Shown here piece after piece: positions 58,435 through 64,000 of a DNA stretch of 64,000 nt. The notes beneath the pieces are model-generated. The model did no database searches, had not been told where the DNA came from, and worked only from the letters and a program-made list of their open reading frames with translations. The translations under genes and the position numbers were made by a program. Each line of letters opens with the position of its first letter. The stretch's first letter is position 1. Source of the DNA: Mycolicibacterium aurum (GTDB lineage: Bacteria; Actinomycetota; Actinomycetes; Mycobacteriales; Mycobacteriaceae); NCBI RefSeq assembly GCF_900637195.1, contig NZ_LR134356.1, positions 3,596,001 through 3,660,000 on the forward strand, in the 5' to 3' direction.

Positions 58435-59721
58435 ATGAGGATCTGGCGGTCGCCCGACGGGGCTGGTTGGGGCCCGACGCTGGCGTGGCGGCTGTTCCAG
58501 GTGGCCACGCTCGCGGCGCTCGTCACGGCGGGGTGGCGACTGCTCGGGCACGTCCCGTACCGCATCGACATCGACGTCTACCGGATGGGCGGGCGGGCCT
58601 GGCTGGACAATCAGTCGCTCTACGCCGACGGCGTGATGTTCCAGACCCGGGGCGGGCTGGAGCTGCCCTTCACCTATCCACCCCTGGCAGCCGTGGCATT
58701 CGCGCCGTTCGCGCTGCTGTCCCTCGAAGCGGCCAGTGTCGCCATCACGGTGACCACGCTGATCCTGCTCGTGGTGTCCACGGTGATCGTGCTGACTCGC
58801 CTCGACGTGTGGTCCACCGCGAGCGTGACCGGGGAACCGGCGTGGGTTCGGCGTTCCTGGCTGGCGGCGGCGATCGTGGCCCCGGCCGTGATCTACCTGG
58901 AACCGTTGCGCTCGAATTTCGACTTCGGTCAGATCAACGTGGTGCTGATGACGCTGGTGATCGCCGACTGCGTCCCGCGCCGCACTCCCTGGCCTCGCGG
59001 CGTGCTGCTGGGTGTCGCGATCGCGCTGAAGCTGACGCCGGCGGTGTTCCTGCTGTACTTCCTGCTGCGCCGCGACACGCGCGCGCTGCTGGTGACCGCG
59101 GCCTCGGTGGCCGTCGCCACGTTGGTCGGCTTCGCGTTCGCCTGGCGGGATTCCTGGGAGTACTGGACGGAGACGGTGCGCAACACCGATCGCATCGGCT
59201 CGGCAACGCTGAACACCAACCAGAACATCGCCGGTGTGCTGGCCCGACTGGGCATGGCCGAAGGCGAGCGCTTCGCGCTGTGGACGGCGCTGTGCTTCGC
59301 GGTGCTGGGTGTCGCGGTATGGGCCGCGCGGCGGGCGCTGCGGGCCGGGCAGCCCGTGCTGGCCCTGATCAGCGTCGCGATGTTCGGTCTGGTGGTCTCA
59401 CCGGTGTCGTGGTCGCATCACTGGGTGTGGGCGCTTCCCACCGTCCTCGTCACAGCCGTGCTGGCCGTGCGTCTGCGGCACGTCGCTCTCGGCGTGGTCG
59501 CGACGGTCGGGCTGGCGCTGATGGTGTGGACACCCATCACCTTGATGCCCGAACACCGCGAGACCACGGCGCCGCTGTGGCGCCAGCTCGCCGGTGGGTC
59601 CTACATGTGGTGGGCCCTTGCGACGATCGTCGTCGCCGGCACGGTCACCGCGGGCAGACGTACTCAGGGCGCCGCGGACACCGATCCCGCGGTGCCCGCC
59701 GCGAACGCGCTCAAGGCCTGA
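58435..59721 (+). CDS. Alpha-(1->2) mannosyltransferase, GT87 (Rv2181-like)
   Basis: A 428-residue polytopic protein with about ten membrane segments and the GT87 pattern: RIDIDVYRMGGRAWLDNQSLYA with the loop acidic residues, LPFTYPPLAAVAFAPFALL, LRSNFDFGQINVVLMTLVIAD, and SWSHHWVWALPTVL near the end. Rv2181 adds alpha-1,2 mannose branches to lipomannan and lipoarabinomannan using a polyprenyl-phosphate mannose donor outside the membrane. Start ATG 58435. It acts in the same pathway as MptA, 5 kb away. Confidence 0.92.
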   Translation: MRIWRSPDGAGWGPTLAWRLFQVATLAALVTAGWRLLGHVPYRIDIDVYRMGGRAWLDNQSLYADGVMFQTRGGLELPFTYPPLAAVAFAPFALLSLEAASVAITVTTLILLVVSTVIVLTRLDVWSTASVTGEPAWVRRSWLAAAIVAPAVIYLEPLRSNFDFGQINVVLMTLVIADCVPRRTPWPRGVLLGVAIALKLTPAVFLLYFLLRRDTRALLVTAASVAVATLVGFAFAWRDSWEYWTETVRNTDRIGSATLNTNQNIAGVLARLGMAEGERFALWTALCFAVLGVAVWAARRALRAGQPVLALISVAMFGLVVSPVSWSHHWVWALPTVLVTAVLAVRLRHVALGVVATVGLALMVWTPITLMPEHRETTAPLWRQLAGGSYMWWALATIVVAGTVTAGRRTQGAADTDPAVPAANALKA

Positions 59722-59722
59722 T

Positions 59723-60448
59723 TCAACCGGCCGCGGAGTCGGGGAGTCGGGTGGGCGGCTTCACGGCCGCGTCATCTTTTCCCACTTTGACGTCGGCCGC
59801 GTAGAGGTCCACGTACTCCTGACCCGACATGCGCATCAGCTCGTACATGACCTCGTCGATCACTGCGCGCTCGATGAACCGGTTGCCGGCGAGGCCCTCG
59901 AAACGGCTGAAGTCCATCGGCTTGCCGAACTTGACCTGGACGCGGCCGAACTTCCACATCTTGCTGCCGGGCGGGTTCACGACGTCGGTGCCGATCATCG
60001 CGACCGGTATCACCGGTACCTGCGACTCCAGGGCAAGGCGCGCGAGTCCGGTCTTGCCCTTGTAGAGCCGTCCGTCGGGAGAGCGAGTGCCCTCGGGGTA
60101 CATCCCCAGAACCTTGCCCTGGCCGAGGATGCGCTCCGCGGTGATCAGGGCATCCTGGGCGGCATCGGCGTCGGTGCGGTCGATGGGCACCTGGCCGGCG
60201 GCGGTGTAGAACCAGCGGGTGAACCAGCCCTTGATGCCGGTGCCGGTGAAGTACTCGGCCTTGGCCAGGTAGGTGATTCGACGGTTGACCACCAGGCACT
60301 TGTAGAAGCTGTCGGCCACCGCGAGGTGGTTACTGGCCAGGATCACCGCGCCGGACTGCGGAACATGCTCCAGCCCTTCGACTTTCGGGCGCCCCAGCAG
60401 GGTCAGCAATGGTCCCATGAACACGAACTTGAACAGCCAGTACCACAT
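59723..60448 (-). CDS. 1-acyl-sn-glycerol-3-phosphate acyltransferase, PlsC family (Rv2182c-like)
   Basis: A 241-residue acyltransferase. ATG at 60448 has GGAGG five bases upstream; the longer open frame is rejected. His41-x4-Asp46 (NHLAVAD) is the catalytic motif, and the glycerol phosphate-binding motif is MYPEGTRSPDG; the third motif, VIPVAMIG, follows. It acylates lysophosphatidate to phosphatidate, or a related acceptor such as a phosphatidylinositol mannoside, at the membrane. It lies 97 bp upstream of the next same-strand gene's end. Confidence 0.93.
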   Translation of the reverse strand: MWYWLFKFVFMGPLLTLLGRPKVEGLEHVPQSGAVILASNHLAVADSFYKCLVVNRRITYLAKAEYFTGTGIKGWFTRWFYTAAGQVPIDRTDADAAQDALITAERILGQGKVLGMYPEGTRSPDGRLYKGKTGLARLALESQVPVIPVAMIGTDVVNPPGSKMWKFGRVQVKFGKPMDFSRFEGLAGNRFIERAVIDEVMYELMRMSGQEYVDLYAADVKVGKDDAAVKPPTRLPDSAAG

Positions 60449-60545
60449 GGAACCTCCGGATCGCCCGACCGCGGCGCGGTCAACAGGCTCTGCGACAACT
60501 TTACCCACGGCCTGTGCGCGCGACCACACCTGCGCCCAGGTACTT

Positions 60546-60986
60546 CTACTCGTCTGTTCCCTCGACGCTCACCGGGATGTGTTGATAACGCCCCGGCGGA
60601 GGCGGTCCGTCGGGCTCAGGAGGCGCCGGATCGTCCGGCGGAGGTTCGCCGGAGGCGGTCGAGGAGCCGGCGGCCGGGCTGATATCGACGTCGTCGATGT
60701 TGTCGACCATCGCCTTGACCAGGGTGAGCAGTGCGACGCTGTGCTCGGCCAGCACGTCGAGCAGCGGGTGCTGCTCCCCGGAGATCAGCGCAGCCAGCGC
60801 GCATACGGGACACCACACCTGCTGACACCGGCCCGGGTTGTTGCTGCCCGCCTGCGCGCGCGCAGCAGCCATCCGCACCGCAGGGTCGAGGCGGTCCAGA
60901 ATCGCCTGGGCCAACTGCTTCAGTTCGGGTCCTATGTCGGAATGTCGCCGACCCGCGGCTCCGGACTCGGAGTGGAACTCACTCAC
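60546..60986 (-). CDS. Small proline-rich protein with a C-x4-C-x2-C motif (Rv2183c-like)
   Basis: A 146-residue protein starting at GTG 60986, which overlaps the ArsA-like stop (GTGA). It has an alpha-helical N-terminal half (ELKQLAQAILDRLDPAVRMAAARAQ), a cysteine cluster C-Q-Q-V-W-C-P-V-C that could bind a metal, then ALAALISGEQHPLLDVLAEHSVALLTLVKAMVDN and a Pro/Asp-rich tail. No family function is known to me. Coupling to the ATPase gene suggests that the two proteins work together. Confidence 0.85.
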   Translation of the reverse strand: MSEFHSESGAAGRRHSDIGPELKQLAQAILDRLDPAVRMAAARAQAGSNNPGRCQQVWCPVCALAALISGEQHPLLDVLAEHSVALLTLVKAMVDNIDDVDISPAAGSSTASGEPPPDDPAPPEPDGPPPPGRYQHIPVSVEGTDE

Positions 60987-62257
60987 GCCGGCCACACCTC
61001 CGGATTCGGTCGAAATCGCACCGTCAGCTCGCTGCCGCGCAAATGTGCACCGATGACGATGCACCGGCGCAACACCGACGCGAGGCGAACCCGGCGCCGC
61101 ATTCCGCCGACGCCGACGATCAAGTCGTCACCGACCCTACCCAACGACAGCGCCGACGAGTCGACCTGCGGGAGCTCCAACCGCAGTCGGTACACCGCGT
61201 CCAGTCCGCTACCGGACTCCCGGTCCACGATCGGCCGCAGTGGTCCGGGCGGCGCTTCCCCGTCTCGTCGGCGCGCACTCTCCAGCAGTTCGCCCAGGGC
61301 CTTGGGTCCGATCGGTTCGCCGGCCAGGTGCGGTACCAGGACCAGTTGGACGTCTCCGATGACCCGGTCCAGGTCGGCGAGGACCGTCTGCTGCTCGGAG
61401 ATCCGTTCCGAATACCAGTCGAACGCGGGGTGAGCGGGCAGGTTGCGATACTCGAACGAATCATCTTGCACCAGAATCTGGTTCACGATGAGTTCGGCGA
61501 CCTGCACTCCCATCAGGGACAACGACCCCAGCGTGCGGACAGCCTCGGCGGCGACCACCCGCTCGGCCGTCATGACCAGGTGCGCGGCGACTCGCGCACC
61601 GTCGGTGAGCAGGGTGCCCAGCTGATCGGTGCCTGCGCCGATCCGTTCGAAGAGGTCGACGAGCACCGCCGTCCGGGGGTCGTCGGCGCTGGACAACCTG
61701 CGGTGCCGCGGCCATGCGCGTTCCAGGTAAAGGGCAAACGTCGCCGGCAGCGTGAGCATCCGCATCGCGTCGGCGGTGGACGCGCAGTCGACGATCACCA
61801 GGTCCCACCGGCCGCTGTCGGCGAGTTCACCGACCTCGTGCAGGCCCAATACCTCCTGCACGCCGGGGAGCGCCGAAAGCTCTTCCGGCGCAATATCTCC
61901 GATGTCCGAGTCGGGAAACCGCCCGGCCAGGGGACCGGCGGTCTCGCGCCACCGTTGCGCCAGCAGGGCCAGGGTGTCGAGCGCGAGCGCATCGAGGGTT
62001 CCGCCGCCGATCCCGGCGGTGTCGAGGTCGGCGAGCACACGGGTGGGGTCGCGACGACCCGTCGGGGTCAGGCCCACGCCCAGCACATCACCGATGGAAT
62101 GCGCCTGGTCGGTGGACACCAGCAGTACCCGCATGCCGGACTGCGCCGCCCGCACCGCAGTGGCGGTAGCCAGCGTCGACTTCCCCACGCCGCCCTTGCC
62201 GACGAACAGGCCGATCCGGGCGTGGCCGGTGGCGTGCGCCGCGCCGGCGTCGCTCAT
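60983..62257 (-). CDS. ArsA-like ATPase (Rv2184c-like)
   Basis: A 424-residue anion-transporter ATPase family member. The deviant Walker A GKGGVGKST is at 20-28 and the switch region reads VSTDQAHSIGDVLG; WDLVIVDCASTADAMRML holds the Walker B/switch 2 part. It has one ATPase core and a longer C-terminal half, so it would act as a dimer. ArsA/Get3 proteins deliver membrane proteins or anions. No arsenite genes are nearby, so the family label is structural only. It overlaps the Cys-motif gene by 4 bp, and 4 bp separate it from the START-domain gene. Confidence 0.93.
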   Translation of the reverse strand: MSDAGAAHATGHARIGLFVGKGGVGKSTLATATAVRAAQSGMRVLLVSTDQAHSIGDVLGVGLTPTGRRDPTRVLADLDTAGIGGGTLDALALDTLALLAQRWRETAGPLAGRFPDSDIGDIAPEELSALPGVQEVLGLHEVGELADSGRWDLVIVDCASTADAMRMLTLPATFALYLERAWPRHRRLSSADDPRTAVLVDLFERIGAGTDQLGTLLTDGARVAAHLVMTAERVVAAEAVRTLGSLSLMGVQVAELIVNQILVQDDSFEYRNLPAHPAFDWYSERISEQQTVLADLDRVIGDVQLVLVPHLAGEPIGPKALGELLESARRRDGEAPPGPLRPIVDRESGSGLDAVYRLRLELPQVDSSALSLGRVGDDLIVGVGGMRRRVRLASVLRRCIVIGAHLRGSELTVRFRPNPEVWPA

Positions 62258-62261
62258 GCCC

Positions 62262-62699
62262 TCAATCAGCCTCGACTCGTTTCTTCAGGTCCTTCAAGGC
62301 GGTGTCGGTCAACCTGCGCTCGGCCTTGCGCTTGAGCAGACCGATCATCGGGATGACCAGGTCGACGGACAGCTCGTAGGTGACATCGGTGCCAGATCCC
62401 TTCGGCGCCAGTCGATATGCGCCGTCGAGAGACTTCAGCAGGTTGCTCGAGACCAGCGACCACGTCACCGAGTTCCGGTCCGCAGGCCACTCGTAGGCGA
62501 GCACCATGTGGTCCTTGAGCACCGCCGCGTCCAGAAGCAGTCGCGCCACCTTCGGGTAGCCGTCGTCGTCCGCTTCGAGAACCTCGGTCTCCTTGTACTC
62601 GGCGACCCAGTCGGGGTAGGAGCCGATATCGGCGATGACGTCCATCACCGTCGAAGGATCGGCGTCGATGTAAATGGTCTGTGCCGTCTTGTCTGCCAC
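62262..62699 (-). CDS. SRPBCC/START-like protein (TB16.3, Rv2185c-like)
   Basis: A 145-residue protein with the polyketide cyclase/START-like fold: QTIYIDADPSTVMDVIADIGSYPDWVAEYKETEV...LEADDDGYPKVARLLL...WSLVSSNLLKSLDGAYRL and the closing helix TDTALKDLKKRVEAD. A central cavity should bind a lipid or aromatic ligand. In M. tuberculosis the homologue TB16.3 is found in culture filtrate and has no assigned ligand. It ends 4 bp before the ArsA-like ATPase gene. Confidence 0.9.
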   Translation of the reverse strand: MADKTAQTIYIDADPSTVMDVIADIGSYPDWVAEYKETEVLEADDDGYPKVARLLLDAAVLKDHMVLAYEWPADRNSVTWSLVSSNLLKSLDGAYRLAPKGSGTDVTYELSVDLVIPMIGLLKRKAERRLTDTALKDLKKRVEAD

Positions 62700-62790
62700 T
62701 GGAACTTCTCCCGGCCTTCCCCGCTGATCCGGCTATGGTCTGATCGCTGCCAGAAATCTACTCTTCCCACCCAGGTATGGCCGCAATACT

Positions 62791-63189
62791 TCAGGCCAGC
62801 CGTGACACCCCGACCGGGCGGCCGGCTTCCAGGGTGCGCTTGACCTCGAACGCCATCTCCTTGCCCGCGACCCGGCGCCGATGGTTCATGCTCGGGAGGT
62901 TCATCTTGGCCAGTTGGTGCGCCGCCGCACCGGCCGGCTCGGCGTGCAGGAAGTAGTGCAGGATCACTCCCTCCGGACCGTTGCCCACCTTCTCCAGCCA
63001 GACCTCCATGGTCCCGGTCAATGCCCCGGTGACGGTCCACCGCTGACCTGCCTCGCCGCGGTCCTCGACGACCTTGAGTCGCAGGTCGGGCCACCATCGT
63101 GACCAGCTCGCAGGGTCGGCCACGGCCCGGCCGACGTCGACCGGATCCGCGGCGACGAAGGTCTCGTCGGCGATCTGGATGCTGTACAT
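62791..63189 (-). CDS. SRPBCC/START-like protein, second copy (Rv2186c-like)
   Basis: A 132-residue protein beginning MYSIQIADETFVAADPVDVGRAVADPASWSRWWPDLRLKV, with LTGTMEVWLEKVGNGPEGVILHYFLHAEPAG and a closing helix (RVAGKEMAFEVKRTLEAGRPVG). It has the same fold as the previous gene but low sequence likeness. The ligand is unknown. It could begin three codons earlier at TTG. It is divergent from fadD15, 110 bp away. Confidence 0.85.
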   Translation of the reverse strand: MYSIQIADETFVAADPVDVGRAVADPASWSRWWPDLRLKVVEDRGEAGQRWTVTGALTGTMEVWLEKVGNGPEGVILHYFLHAEPAGAAAHQLAKMNLPSMNHRRRVAGKEMAFEVKRTLEAGRPVGVSRLA

Positions 63190-63299
63190 GACCGACAAGC
63201 TTCACACACACCGAACCGTCGGTCCCACCCGGACGACTACGCTGTACATGGCTCGTCCATTTGTCGAGCACCTTGAAGTTGAGAGGGCTTCATACTGCG

Positions 63300-64000
63300 A
63301 TGACTGCGCGTGAATTCAGCGTTCCGGCACCGTTCACCGTCGACGAGCACGACAACGTCGTCGCCGCCGTCTACTCCCACGAGCGTGACGATCCCGATCA
63401 CGTGATCATGCAGCGGCTCATCGACGGCAGCTGGGTGGACGTCACCAGCCGACAGGTCGCCGAGCAGATCCGTTCGGCGGCAAAGGGTTTGATCGCCGAA
63501 GGGGTGCAGCCCGGCGATCGCGTGGCGCTGCTGTCGGCGACGCGCTACGAATGGCCGATCCTGGACTTCGCGATCCTGTCGGTAGGCGCGGTGACGGTTC
63601 CCATCTACGAGACCAGCGCGGCCGAGCAGGTGCAGTTCGTGCTGAACGACTCCGGCGCGGTGGTGGCGATCGCCGAGACCGACGCGCACGCCGGACACAT
63701 CGAGGCGCTCCGGGACACACTTCCCCAGCTGCGCAAGGTGTACCGCATCGACGGCTCCGGCACCCCCGCCCTCGACGAGCTGGCCGCCGCCGGCCGCGAC
63801 GTCGAGGCCGCCGCGGTGGACGCCCGGGTGGCCGGCATCAAGTCCTCCGATGCTGCGACGTTGATCTATACCTCGGGTACCACCGGGCGGCCGAAGGGGT
63901 GCCAGCTGACGCACTCCAACCTGCTCTACGAGATCCGCGGCGCCAAGTCGTGCTTCCCCGACCATCTGGCCAAGGGCGAGAAGCTGCTGGTGTTCCTGCC
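63300..64000 (+). CDS. fadD15: Long-chain fatty acid--CoA ligase FadD15 (3' end outside window)
   Basis: The first 233 residues of an AMP-forming acyl-CoA synthetase (MTAREFSVPAPFTVDEHDN). The P-loop TSGTTGRPKG is at 191-200. Family segments YEWPILDFAILSVGAVTVPIYETSAAEQVQFVLNDSGAV precede it. FadD15 activates long-chain fatty acids for degradation or lipid synthesis. The start has AGAGGG 11 bases upstream. The rest of the protein (about 370 residues) lies beyond the right edge. Position after Rv2186c matches Rv2187. Confidence 0.95.
   Translation, partial: MTAREFSVPAPFTVDEHDNVVAAVYSHERDDPDHVIMQRLIDGSWVDVTSRQVAEQIRSAAKGLIAEGVQPGDRVALLSATRYEWPILDFAILSVGAVTVPIYETSAAEQVQFVLNDSGAVVAIAETDAHAGHIEALRDTLPQLRKVYRIDGSGTPALDELAAAGRDVEAAAVDARVAGIKSSDAATLIYTSGTTGRPKGCQLTHSNLLYEIRGAKSCFPDHLAKGEKLLVFL

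Noticed and set aside
60731..62335. A 534-codon plus-strand frame over the ArsA-like gene
   Set aside because: Antisense shadow; the ArsA frame has a perfect GKGGVGKST Walker A motif and overlaps its neighbour by GTGA.

Overview
The window is high-GC actinobacterial DNA from a mycobacterium, most likely an environmental rapid grower (Mycolicibacterium type). The evidence is the gene order from about 27.6 kb to the right end, which follows M. tuberculosis Rv2143 to Rv2187 almost gene for gene (order recalled, not searched): phosphoribosyltransferase, wag31, yggT, sepF, yggS, yfiH, ftsZ, ftsQ, murC, murG, ftsW, murD, mraY, murF, murE, pbpB, ftsL-like, rsmH, mraZ, then Rv2169c, Rv2170, lppM, idsA2, mptA, Rv2175c, pknL, aroG, Rv2179c to Rv2186c and fadD15.

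Left part, 1 to 27.5 kb, is accessory. 1-8.4 kb is a nitrate assimilation locus: a nitrate reductase fused to a flavodoxin/FAD reductase (cut by the window edge), a NarK transporter, and divergently an unknown small protein, NirB and NirD. Three short overlapping leader reading frames precede these last three genes, and a GlnR-like half-site pair lies in the divergent region. 8.4-10.5 kb has an F420/NADP-type oxidoreductase, an alpha/beta hydrolase and a universal stress protein. The stress protein is translationally coupled to a tripartite tricarboxylate transporter (tctC-tctB-tctA), which is divergent from a DcuS/CitA-type sensor kinase and its regulator (10.1-15.9 kb).

15.9-23.6 kb is one gene for a secreted protein of about 2,550 residues. 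It carries a GH18 domain, a GH5 domain inserted inside a Calx-beta repeat, two CBM2 cellulose-binding modules, seven further Calx-beta repeats, and three copies of an N-terminal repeat I do not recognise. A 613-bp non-coding region with an array of inverted half-sites precedes it. 24.2-27.5 kb has a lipoprotein of the serine beta-lactamase fold that has lost its catalytic residues, an overlapping glutamine amidotransferase, and a TIGR01777 epimerase.

The dcw cluster (28.2-48.9 kb, minus strand) makes peptidoglycan precursors and the divisome. Most of its genes overlap by ATGA or GTGA, and three GTGG(G/C) direct repeats with 10-bp spacing (a MraZ operator) lie upstream of mraZ. 49-64 kb mixes small membrane proteins, isoprenoid and lipoglycan enzymes (IdsA2, MptA, a GT87 mannosyltransferase), the PknL kinase with its DNA-binding neighbour, AroG, an exoribonuclease, a PlsC-type acyltransferase, an ArsA-like ATPase, two START-type lipid-binding proteins and the start of a long-chain acyl-CoA synthetase. 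I saw no tRNA, rRNA, insertion sequence, phage gene or CRISPR array.
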